Positions 1-6,503 of a stretch of DNA of 9,822 nt are shown here, in pieces (the first letter of the stretch is position 1; every line of letters starts with the position of its first letter). A program made the position numbers and the translations under genes. Location: positions 1 through 9,822 of the forward strand of contig JACCZH010000495.1 in NCBI GenBank assembly GCA_013696045.1, read 5' to 3'. Source of the stretch: Chloroflexia bacterium (GTDB lineage Bacteria > Chloroflexota > Chloroflexia > Thermomicrobiales > CFX8). The notes below the pieces were generated by a model. It had not been told where the DNA came from, did no database searches, and was given only the letters and a program-made list of their open reading frames with translations.

Positions 1-219
1 AGCCTGTACATCGAGGGATCGCTATCCGGAAAAGTGTATTTCGTTGTTGACTACAACGATGGTTCAGTCTTCGTTAGCCCTGTTATTGGCGCCAACGTTG
101 GTATCAACGCCCCTCACACCTGGAGTGACCGTGGAACCTACTACGGCAAGGCCTGGGCAATCGACCCGATAAGCGGCGTGCGCTCCGAGGTCACGGAATT
201 CACCGTCGTCATCGAATAG
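1..219 (+). CDS. C-terminal end of a probable extracellular protein with PKD-like domain (partial)
   Basis: The reading frame is open from the first base of the window and ends at TAG 217-219, giving 72 visible residues; the gene begins outside the window. The visible part resembles the end of a PKD/Ig-like beta-sandwich: a 'YNDGS' turn near residue 18, then 'HTWSDRGTYYGKAWAID' and a final strand 'EFTVVIE'. This is the W-x-x-x-G-x-Y...A-x-D pattern that closes PKD domains. Such domains occur in secreted or surface proteins, where they act as spacers or adhesion modules. A strong intrinsic terminator follows 24 bp downstream, so this is the last gene of its transcript. The upstream enzymatic or structural part is unknown. 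Coding is well supported; the exact family is not. Confidence 0.7.
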   Translation, partial: SLYIEGSLSGKVYFVVDYNDGSVFVSPVIGANVGINAPHTWSDRGTYYGKAWAIDPISGVRSEVTEFTVVIE

Positions 220-243
220 CGTCCCGTCAGCTCGCCTTTTAAC

Positions 244-283
244 CAGCCCGGCCATGGTGCTACCATGACCGGGCTGATTTTTT
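244..283 (+). terminator. Rho-independent terminator of the upstream gene
   Basis: A 15-bp stem (244-258 with 262-276) with a single C-A mismatch and a 3-nt loop is followed directly by a run of six T (278-283). The arms read CAGCCCGGCCATGG and CCATGACCGGGCTG. It lies 24 bp after the stop codon of the PKD-like gene and separates that transcript from the sigma-factor locus. Confidence 0.9.
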
Positions 284-310
284 GTGCGTCACGAGAACCA
301 TGTTGCTCAT

Positions 311-420
311 CGTACGGGCTCGCCCTCGGCGCGTCAGCGCCGCAGCTTATGATCCGAGAGACAGGTGGTTCAAGCGTCGGGCCTTACGACCCGAGGGTGA
401 GGCATGGCCTAGCCCGTACG
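311..420 (+). other. Highly structured ~110-nt intergenic element (candidate leader RNA, sRNA or palindromic repeat)
   Basis: The interval between the terminator and the sigma gene (284-543) has no convincing gene, but 311-420 folds almost completely. A perfect 10-bp outer helix pairs 311-320 (CGTACGGGCT) with 411-420 (AGCCCGTACG). It is followed without a gap by a 9-bp helix 321-329/391-399 containing one G-T wobble. Smaller hairpins fill the rest: 330-332/337-339; 345-348/372-375, extended by partial pairing of 351-355 with 367-371; 376-379/387-390; and 400-403/407-410. The loop at 381-384 (GCCT) could instead pair with 400-403 (AGGC), giving a pseudoknot. I matched it to no riboswitch, ribozyme or housekeeping RNA I know. 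The strand is set by the sigma gene and is not proven. The rest of the gap (421-543) shows only the ribosome-binding site. Confidence 0.45.
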
Positions 421-543
421 CAGATGAAACGCCGTTCGCCTGATCAAAGTCCCGATAAAGGACCCTCTCAACGCAACGCTTCGTCTTCTCACAGCGTATC
501 CAATACAGAGCGTCAGACAATCCGGAAGGGGAAGAGACCGGCC

Positions 544-1134
544 ATGGAGGACGTTGACCTGGCGGTCCAGGCCAAACAGGGCGACATCGACGCCTATGAA
601 ACGTTGATGCGCCGCCACCAGAATGTCGCGCACCGCGCGGCCTATCTCGTGACCGGCGACGCGGCCGAGGCGGAGGACGCCGTCCAGGAAGCATTCGTCA
701 AGGCGTTCTACGCGCTGGAGTCCTTCGAGGACGGCCGGCCGTTCAAACCCTGGCTGCTCAGAATCGTCACCAACGAAGCGCATAGCAGGCGGCGCTCGGT
801 GGTCCGCCACGCACGTTTGGCCCTACGCGCGCAGGAAAACATGACGGTCCAGACAATGCCTTCACCTGAATCCCGCTTTCTCGCCTCCGAACGCAGTGAC
901 ACCCTGATCCGCGAGCTCAACAAGCTGCCGGAGATCGACCGGCTGGTGATCTCCTATCGCTACTTTCTCGATCTCACGCCGTCTGAGATGGCCGAGACCT
1001 TTGGCAAGCCGCCCGGCGCCATCCGCTCGCGTCTTTTCCGGGCGCTGGCTCGCTTACGCGAGGGACTCGAAACCTCAACCGATCTGCAATCGCATCCCGC
1101 CCCCGACGGCCTGAAGGGAACATCGCATGGCTGA
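544..1134 (+). CDS. ECF-type RNA polymerase sigma-70 family factor
   Basis: This 196-residue protein directs RNA polymerase to a specific promoter set, as group 4 (ECF) sigma factors do. Region 2 spans about residues 5-85 and includes the typical 'EDAVQEAFVKAF' helix and 'PWLLRIVTNEAHSRRR'. Region 4 spans about 119-175 with the helix-turn-helix 'LTPSEMAETFGKPPGAIRSR' and the following R/L-rich helix. The length fits the family, and there is no region 3 or 1.1. I chose ATG 544 because a purine-rich GGAAGGGGAAGAG (524-536) precedes it and region 2 starts immediately. The in-frame ATG at 265 lies inside the upstream terminator stem. The stop overlaps the next start by 8 bp (ATGGCTGA), which implies translational coupling to the membrane protein that probably controls it. 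The target regulon cannot be read from the window. Confidence 0.93.
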   Translation: MEDVDLAVQAKQGDIDAYETLMRRHQNVAHRAAYLVTGDAAEAEDAVQEAFVKAFYALESFEDGRPFKPWLLRIVTNEAHSRRRSVVRHARLALRAQENMTVQTMPSPESRFLASERSDTLIRELNKLPEIDRLVISYRYFLDLTPSEMAETFGKPPGAIRSRLFRALARLREGLETSTDLQSHPAPDGLKGTSHG

Positions 1135-3211
1135 CCACCACTCTCCGGACAACATCGACCGCAAGCTTGAAGCGCTACTGGCTGCTCATCGCGACAGGAT
1201 CGCCTACCCGGAGATGGCCGACAGCGTCTCCACAGCCCGGGAGCGAATCGAGAACGCCGTCCGCCCCACACTGGTCGGTGACACGCTCCAGCCCGCGCCG
1301 CTCGATGGCTGGGATGAGGATGGACCGGAACCGGTCAACGCACCGCACCTCATTACCCACATCGATCAGCATGCGCCAGGCAAGCTGCGCCAGATCTTCA
1401 CCCTGGCTGCGGCCGCGCTAGCGATCTTTATCGTGGGAGGACTCCTCATCGCTGTTCTTCCGGACGTCATCGACGGCGACGGACAGCCCGGGACAGCCGT
1501 CCTCGGTCCAGACACCACCGGCTACGAATTCGCCGGCACGATTGGCGGCTCGATGATTCCCAACGAACCGGTGGATGTCGCCGTCGATTCCCAGGGCAAC
1601 ATCTACGCCGCCGACATCGCCACCGGCAGCGTGCATACGTTCGACAGCTCTGGAACGCATCTCGCTTCATGGACCGCCGCCGATGCGGAAGTTGGCCCGT
1701 TTGTCCGCCCGTGGTCGCTGGCAATTGAGGATGACACGCTGTATGTCCTCGATCAGCGCCAGGCGGCGGTGTACCGGCTTGACACCGAGGGAAACGTCCT
1801 CAGCTCATGGCGTGTCGGAGACCCCGAAGATCCTTCCTTGCTCTTCTCCGGTATCGATGTGAATCAGCACGGGCACGTCTACATTGCCAATTCCAACGCA
1901 GGCACGATCGCCGTCTATGACGGTGACGGCGCACACATTACCGATCTTCAGGTCGCGGATGACCCCCAGAGCGGCGGCGAGCGACCGCTAGACGTCGCGG
2001 TTAGTGACGACGGGCGAATCTTCTACACCAGCTACGCGGGCAATGAGATTCGCGTCCTCGACACATCCGGGACCCAGATTCACCGTATTCTGGCTGCCGA
2101 TCTAGGCATCCCGGAGTCGTTCTACGGCGTTACCCTGGGCAATGATGGATTCCTGTATGCAAACTCGTCACGGACAGTCGCTAAGTTCACCGCGAGTGAT
2201 TACCAGAGCGTCGACGGCGTCGCGGGCTGGGAGTTCGACGAGCCAATCATCGGTGGGCTTGGTTATCCAGCCCAGGGCGTCGGCGTTGACAGCGATGGTG
2301 TCATCTACATCGCCGATACGATGCACCACCGGATCATCGGGCATGCAGTTGGAGAAGCCGGCATGGTGCTTGAGATCAAGGACATCCGCCCGGATCGTTT
2401 TTCCACGCCCGGCGGCGTCGAGGTTGATGGCGAAGGCTCAATCTATACCGTTGACTCCAACATGCAGCAAGTGACCAAATTCGCGCCCGACGGCACGCTG
2501 CTCGACACCTGGGAATGGGAAGCCGAAGCAGCGATGCGCCTCGATGGGTATCCGGGCGATGTCGCGCTCACCGAGGAGTATCTGTATATCCTGGACGGTT
2601 ACGAACCTTCAGTTGTCAAGTTGACCTGGTCCGGTGAGAAGATCCACGAGTGGACAGGCTCGCTCTTAGGTGACGATACCTGGGGTAGAGCGAAGGGACT
2701 CTATGCGGACGTTCACGGCGACCTGTATCTTCTTGACCAATTTGGCCCGATTCTCAAATACGATGGAGATGGGCAATTCTCAGGGCGGTGGGACAACAGT
2801 GCTACCGGGACAGGCGAGGAAAAGCACGGCTCCACTGCGATGGCTATTCGAGATGAGATTGTCTATGTCGTCTATACGGAAGGCTCAATGCCAGGCATCT
2901 GGACTCTCGACCTGGCTGGAAACACCATCGAGCGAGTTGTCGAGTTTAGCCGTGCCGGTGATGGCAGCCTCGACACGTTTGCCAGCAGCCTGGCCATCGC
3001 GCCCAGCGGTGATCTGTTCACCATCGACCCGTTCACACGCACCGCGCGCTGGTATTCACCGGAGGGCGAACTGAAATCTGAATGGGCACTGGATACCGGA
3101 GAAACAGACGCAATCACCTTCGTGAACATCGCCATCAGCAACACCGGAATCGTATACGTCTCCGACGGCAACACGCGCCAGATTCTCATCTATGAGCCGG
3201 TGTCGGAGTAG
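1127..3211 (+). CDS. Membrane-anchored NHL-repeat protein, probable anti-sigma/sensor partner of the ECF factor
   Basis: This 694-residue protein has three parts. Residues 1-88 are hydrophilic and probably cytoplasmic, with an amphipathic 'LEALLAAHRDRIAYP...ARERI' segment like the N-termini of regulators paired with ECF sigmas in Chloroflexota. Residues 90-111 form one transmembrane helix ('FTLAAAALAIFIVGGLLIAV'). From about residue 145 to the end lie roughly twelve NHL-type blades of the form 'P-x-x-V-A-V-D-x-x-G-x-I-Y-x-x-D...G-x-x-x-x-x-W', starting near 148, 195, 240, 287, 332, 382, 428, 476, 522, 569, 620 and 665. Twelve blades would fit two six-bladed propellers. There is no enzymatic motif and no HxxxCxxC zinc anti-sigma motif, so the anti-sigma role is inferred from coupling (8-bp overlap) and topology. 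The expected orientation is N-terminus inside, propeller outside. A plain NHL surface protein is the alternative. Confidence 0.85.
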   Translation: MADHHSPDNIDRKLEALLAAHRDRIAYPEMADSVSTARERIENAVRPTLVGDTLQPAPLDGWDEDGPEPVNAPHLITHIDQHAPGKLRQIFTLAAAALAIFIVGGLLIAVLPDVIDGDGQPGTAVLGPDTTGYEFAGTIGGSMIPNEPVDVAVDSQGNIYAADIATGSVHTFDSSGTHLASWTAADAEVGPFVRPWSLAIEDDTLYVLDQRQAAVYRLDTEGNVLSSWRVGDPEDPSLLFSGIDVNQHGHVYIANSNAGTIAVYDGDGAHITDLQVADDPQSGGERPLDVAVSDDGRIFYTSYAGNEIRVLDTSGTQIHRILAADLGIPESFYGVTLGNDGFLYANSSRTVAKFTASDYQSVDGVAGWEFDEPIIGGLGYPAQGVGVDSDGVIYIADTMHHRIIGHAVGEAGMVLEIKDIRPDRFSTPGGVEVDGEGSIYTVDSNMQQVTKFAPDGTLLDTWEWEAEAAMRLDGYPGDVALTEEYLYILDGYEPSVVKLTWSGEKIHEWTGSLLGDDTWGRAKGLYADVHGDLYLLDQFGPILKYDGDGQFSGRWDNSATGTGEEKHGSTAMAIRDEIVYVVYTEGSMPGIWTLDLAGNTIERVVEFSRAGDGSLDTFASSLAIAPSGDLFTIDPFTRTARWYSPEGELKSEWALDTGETDAITFVNIAISNTGIVYVSDGNTRQILIYEPVSE

Positions 3212-3329
3212 GGCCTTCACCCCCAACCCCTCCCCCGTGCGCGGTAGAGGGGGCATCGACGAAACAACAATGCTCGAACCTATACCTCCCCTCGCCCCCT
3301 GCGGGGGCGAGGGGTTAGGGGTGAGGGCC
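3212..3329. repeat. Compound palindromic intergenic repeat (CCCTCACCCC-type), two hairpins
   Basis: It fills the gap between two convergent genes, starting one base after one stop codon and ending four bases before the other. The outer ends are imperfect inverted copies: GGCCTTCACCCCCAACCCCT on the left (from 3212), and on the right 3302-3329, whose reverse complement begins GGCCCTCACCCCTAACCCCT. Each half also forms its own hairpin. The right one is a perfect 12-bp stem (3288-3299/3303-3314) with a TGC loop. The left pairs 3227-3232 with 3247-3252 and 3235-3237 with 3242-3244. This motif type is a familiar dispersed palindrome in Chloroflexota and other GC-rich genomes. Here it could also act as a bidirectional transcription barrier, although no T-tract is present. 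Confidence 0.75.
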
Positions 3330-3333
3330 GTTC

Positions 3334-5097
3334 TTACTCCGCTTGCGGGTACCGGTCCACCCAATCGTTGATCGCTACCAGGGCCGGACGCGGGCTGCCG
3401 TCGGGGTTTGTCACCGAGAAGCCGGCAATCGAGCTCTCAGCGCCACCGTATTCGGCAGCGTTGAAGTGCCAGATGAAGACCTGGTCGATCCAGTCCCACT
3501 CGGTCTGCATAATCTCCAGCGAGCGGCCGATGTACTGAGCCTGTAGCTCCTCGGTGATCCATTCACCATAGCCGTGCACGTCGCTGCTGTTCGGCGTTGT
3601 CCAGCCGGTTTCCGTGACCCAGACCGGCTTGTGGCCCACACCGGAATACTCAAGAATGCGACGCAGCTCCTCGATATGCCGGAAGTAAAACTCGGGCGCT
3701 GTGGTCCAGCCAGGATTGTCGTCCGGGTTGCTTGGCCAGTAGTTGTCAGGTGAGTTCCCGGCGCCATAGGCATGCACCGCGAAGACATCAAAGTAATGAA
3801 GGATCTCGCCGTCGTTGAGGCCGAACAGATATTCCAGATACCAGGCGTCGTCCAGAGCAAGGTCATCGAACATCAGGCTGTTCGGACCCAGACCGGGAGA
3901 CACGACCAGTGCCTCTGGGTCGGCGTTCTTGATGGCCGGGTAGGCTGCGCGAGCCATTGCCAGATAGCCCTCGGGCTGAATCCGGGCATTGTTCTCGTCG
4001 ATCAGGTTCGGCTCGTTCCAGATCTGCCAGGCGGCGACCTTGCCGGCAAAGCGCGTCGCCATCCAGCTCATGAACTCACCAAAGGCCTGCGGGTCGGCCG
4101 GAATCGTTGGGTCGGCTGGCTTGGCCCATTCTGGGGCGTGACTGATGTTGACGAGCACCTCAATGCCCAGCTCGTTTGCCAGGTCGACGATGCGCTGGTA
4201 GGCCCCAATGCGGGCGTCAAGCGGCGCGTTCTGCTCCGGCTGAAGGTCCATCCACGTGAACTGCACCCGGATCCACTTGCAGCCGGTCTCGGCCAGCATC
4301 TCAAGGTAGCGCCGGTTGGTGACGTCGTTTGGCTGGTCACCCCAGAAGGCGTAGTTGAAGCCACAGGTTAGCGGCTCGCGGTCGAAGAGCGGCTGCGGGC
4401 CAATTGGCGCACTGGCGCGATCAGCGTCTGAATCCGTCTGCGGGACGAGTGCCACGTCTGGAACGGTGCGTTGCCCCAACTCCTCAAGACCAAGATGTCC
4501 GAGCAGAATCTCATACTGCGTTCCGGCATGCTCAAGATGGTGCTCCATCCGAGCGCGCTCGAAATACTGAACGGTGCGGGGAACATCGTCGTACGTCCCT
4601 GGCTCGGTCAGAGGCTCGGAAATCGGAAAGCCAAACGTCTGCAAACCGCCGTTAGCTTCCCAGTAGTCCAGGAAAATTCCGGAAAGCGTGTGCTCTGACT
4701 CTCCATACCAGCGAGTGCCGTCGCCAGGGTTGGGAACCGGAGCGAACGCGCCGGACATGCTCATGCGCTGGTCGGTCGTCTTCTTGGCCCCCAGGCGGAC
4801 GGCCAGCACATTGTAGGGTGCTGGAAGATCTTCATGGTGCTCGAAAATAGCGCGCTCGAAGTACTGACGATGCAGTCCGTCCTGGTAAAACACCCGCGAG
4901 ACAGGGTAGCCGAATGCCATGATCCCGCCCTGAACGCGCCAGAAATTCGCAAATTCCGCGTCAACCCAGAAGCCGGTCTCCGGGAAAAACATCTCCCCTT
5001 GCTGGGCCGCCGCCGGTTGCGCGCTCAACGGCGCCACCGATAACAGCAGCGCAAACAGCCCAACAACCGCGAATACTCTTGCACCACGTCGTTCCAC
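3334..5097 (-). CDS. Secreted glycoside hydrolase-like protein (clan GH-A TIM barrel, GH39/GH5-like) with two N-terminal repeat modules
   Basis: From GTG 5097 the protein is 587 residues. A signal peptide spans 1-31 (basic 'MERRGAR', hydrophobic core, 'AQPAAA' end), so it is exported. Two related modules follow at about 37-103 and 135-203, each with 'G-F-P/Y-P-(I/V)-S' and 'QYFERA'. I have seen this pattern repeatedly in secreted Chloroflexota proteins. The catalytic barrel covers about 244-584: 'WIRVQFTW' (strand 2), 'AWQIWNEPN' with the acid/base Glu362, 'HAYG', 'VWVTETGW' with the nucleophile Glu496, and 'VFIWHFN'. Both glutamates of a retaining clan GH-A enzyme are present, so it is probably active on an extracellular polysaccharide or glycoside; the substrate is not readable. 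The start is fixed by GAGGGGA (5110-5104) six bases upstream and by the resulting signal peptide. A longer GTG 5172 form would bury that signal. Confidence 0.88.
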   Translation of the reverse strand: MERRGARVFAVVGLFALLLSVAPLSAQPAAAQQGEMFFPETGFWVDAEFANFWRVQGGIMAFGYPVSRVFYQDGLHRQYFERAIFEHHEDLPAPYNVLAVRLGAKKTTDQRMSMSGAFAPVPNPGDGTRWYGESEHTLSGIFLDYWEANGGLQTFGFPISEPLTEPGTYDDVPRTVQYFERARMEHHLEHAGTQYEILLGHLGLEELGQRTVPDVALVPQTDSDADRASAPIGPQPLFDREPLTCGFNYAFWGDQPNDVTNRRYLEMLAETGCKWIRVQFTWMDLQPEQNAPLDARIGAYQRIVDLANELGIEVLVNISHAPEWAKPADPTIPADPQAFGEFMSWMATRFAGKVAAWQIWNEPNLIDENNARIQPEGYLAMARAAYPAIKNADPEALVVSPGLGPNSLMFDDLALDDAWYLEYLFGLNDGEILHYFDVFAVHAYGAGNSPDNYWPSNPDDNPGWTTAPEFYFRHIEELRRILEYSGVGHKPVWVTETGWTTPNSSDVHGYGEWITEELQAQYIGRSLEIMQTEWDWIDQVFIWHFNAAEYGGAESSIAGFSVTNPDGSPRPALVAINDWVDRYPQAE

Positions 5098-5142
5098 GCC
5101 AATTCCCCTCAATAGTCCCACCATCCAGATGTCGTCACTCTG

Positions 5143-5172
5143 ACAATAATCTACGAACGCCACTCCGGTCAC
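5143..5172 (-). promoter_or_regulatory. Possible sigma-A-type promoter of the glycosidase gene
   Basis: On the minus strand, GTGACC (5172-5167, four of six matches to TTGACA) and TATTGT (5148-5143, four of six to TATAAT) are separated by 18 bp. This would place transcription about 40 nt upstream of the chosen GTG. Matches are weak; the remaining divergent region toward coaBC shows no clearer promoter. Confidence 0.25.
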
Positions 5173-5243
5173 GGATCATAATCAATGTCTTGCGCTCCCG
5201 TCAGAATCCTGAGATTGTTAGCAGTGAGAAAGGTGGGGACACA

Positions 5244-6503
5244 ATGGCGAGCGAATCTGTCACACTGCTGAACGACAAGCGGATTGTGCTGGGGGTTACG
5301 GGCAGTATTGCCGTCTACAAAGCGGTTGATCTGGCGAGCAAGCTCACCCAGGCTGGCGCGCTGGTGGATGTCGTCATGACCGCCTCGGCGAAACGGTTCG
5401 TCACGCCGTTAACGTTCCAATCGGTCACTGGCCGGCCGGTCTACGACGACATGTGGACATCAGGCAGCAGCGAGCTGCCAACGCACATTGCCCATGTCGG
5501 GCTGGGTGAAGGGTCCGACCTGTTCGTGATCGCCCCGGCAACCGCCAACACCTTGGCCAAGCTGGCCGCCGGAGCAGCCGACGATTTGTTGACCGTCACC
5601 GCTTTGGCCGCGCGCTGCCCGGTCCTGATCGCCCCGGCCATGGATGGCGGCATGTACGGGCATCCAGCCACCCAGCGCAATCTCCGCGACCTCCAGGCGC
5701 AGGGTGTCTTTCTCATTGAACCCGAGGAGGGACGCTTCGCCTCCGGGCTGGTTGGCAAGGGACGTTTGCCCGAGACCGCTACCCTGCTCGGCATGATCCG
5801 CTGGACGCTCTCGCGCAACGGGCCGCTCGCCGGGCGTAAGGTAGTTGTCACCGCCGGTGGCACGCGTGAGGCGATAGACCCGGTGCGTTACATCACCAAC
5901 CGCTCCAGCGGCAAACAGGGCTACGCCGTCGCCCAGGCTGCGGTTGATGCCGGCTCGGACGTGGTTCTCGTCACCACCACAGTCGGGTTGCCAGCCCCGA
6001 TTGGCGCAACGATGGTTCCAGTGGCAAGCGCAGGAGATATGCTCGATTCCGTTCAAGCCCACATCGCCAATGCCGATGTCCTTATCATGGCGGCCGCCGT
6101 TGCCGACTTCCGGCCCGCCGAGATCGCCACCCAGAAGATCAAGAAATCCCTTGCCTCCGACGACGTGCCAACGATTGAGCTCTCGCGCACCGCCGACATC
6201 CTCCTCGCGATCAAGGAACAACGCGAAGGCAGCGGCTGGCCGAGGGTCACGGTCGGGTTCGCCGCCGAGAGCCACGACCTGCTGGACAACGCCCGCTCCA
6301 AGCTCGACCGCAAGGGTCTCGACCTCATCGTCGCCAACGACATCATGTCCACCGACGCCGGCTTCGAGACCGACACCAACCGCGTTGTGCTCCTGGACCG
6401 TTCCGGAGATCAGCAAGAAATTGATCTGGCGAGTAAGGCGAGGATCGCGGAGGCGGTGGTGGGACGGGTGGTGGAGTTGCTCTCTAATTCCGCTCCGCAA
6501 TGA
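5244..6503 (+). CDS. coaBC: Bifunctional phosphopantothenoylcysteine decarboxylase / phosphopantothenate-cysteine ligase
   Basis: The 419-residue length is normal for CoaBC (Dfp). It makes 4'-phosphopantetheine from phosphopantothenate and cysteine: CoaB (C-terminal) ligates with CTP, and CoaC (N-terminal, FMN-dependent) decarboxylates. CoaC signs: 'GVTGSIAVYK' (17-26), catalytic His81 in 'THIAHVG', and 'IAPATANTLAKLA' (96-108). CoaB signs: 'TAGGTREAIDPVRYITNRSS' (203-222), 'MAAAVADFRP' (282-291), 'KIKK' (298-301), 'VGFAAES' (337-343) and 'LIVAND' (361-366). Two CoaC positions are unusual. 'PAMDGGMY' has Asp134 where the PxMNxxMW motif has Asn. 'ASG' has Ser167 where E. coli-type enzymes have the active-site Cys. 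ATG 5244 is preceded by AAAGGTGGGG (5229-5238). The 3' end overlaps the convergent coaX by 20 bp. Confidence 0.95.
   Translation: MASESVTLLNDKRIVLGVTGSIAVYKAVDLASKLTQAGALVDVVMTASAKRFVTPLTFQSVTGRPVYDDMWTSGSSELPTHIAHVGLGEGSDLFVIAPATANTLAKLAAGAADDLLTVTALAARCPVLIAPAMDGGMYGHPATQRNLRDLQAQGVFLIEPEEGRFASGLVGKGRLPETATLLGMIRWTLSRNGPLAGRKVVVTAGGTREAIDPVRYITNRSSGKQGYAVAQAAVDAGSDVVLVTTTVGLPAPIGATMVPVASAGDMLDSVQAHIANADVLIMAAAVADFRPAEIATQKIKKSLASDDVPTIELSRTADILLAIKEQREGSGWPRVTVGFAAESHDLLDNARSKLDRKGLDLIVANDIMSTDAGFETDTNRVVLLDRSGDQQEIDLASKARIAEAVVGRVVELLSNSAPQ

Noticed and set aside
311..420. Structured element as a known riboswitch (SAM, TPP, cobalamin, FMN, c-di-GMP, guanidine)
   Set aside because: None of the conserved core sequences I know for these classes is present.
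265..543. Longer sigma-factor form starting at ATG 265 (93 extra residues)
   Set aside because: That ATG lies in the stem of the upstream terminator, the extension is low-complexity with no sigma homology, it crosses the structured element, and a good ribosome-binding site precedes ATG 544.
1127..1420. Zinc-binding anti-sigma domain in the membrane protein
   Set aside because: The N-terminal segment has no cysteines and no HxxxCxxC motif; the anti-sigma role rests only on context and topology.
3212..3329. CRISPR array or insertion-sequence remnant
   Set aside because: Only two inverted arms, no regularly spaced direct repeats and no transposase coding.
3772..4371. 199-residue + strand frame antisense to the glycosidase
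   Set aside because: Opposite strand of a gene with both catalytic glutamates and signal peptide; no domain seen.
5098..5172. Longer glycosidase form from GTG 5172 or ATG 5124
   Set aside because: It would put 25 or 9 residues in front of a clean signal peptide; the GTG at 5097 has a GAGGGGA ribosome-binding site at ideal spacing.
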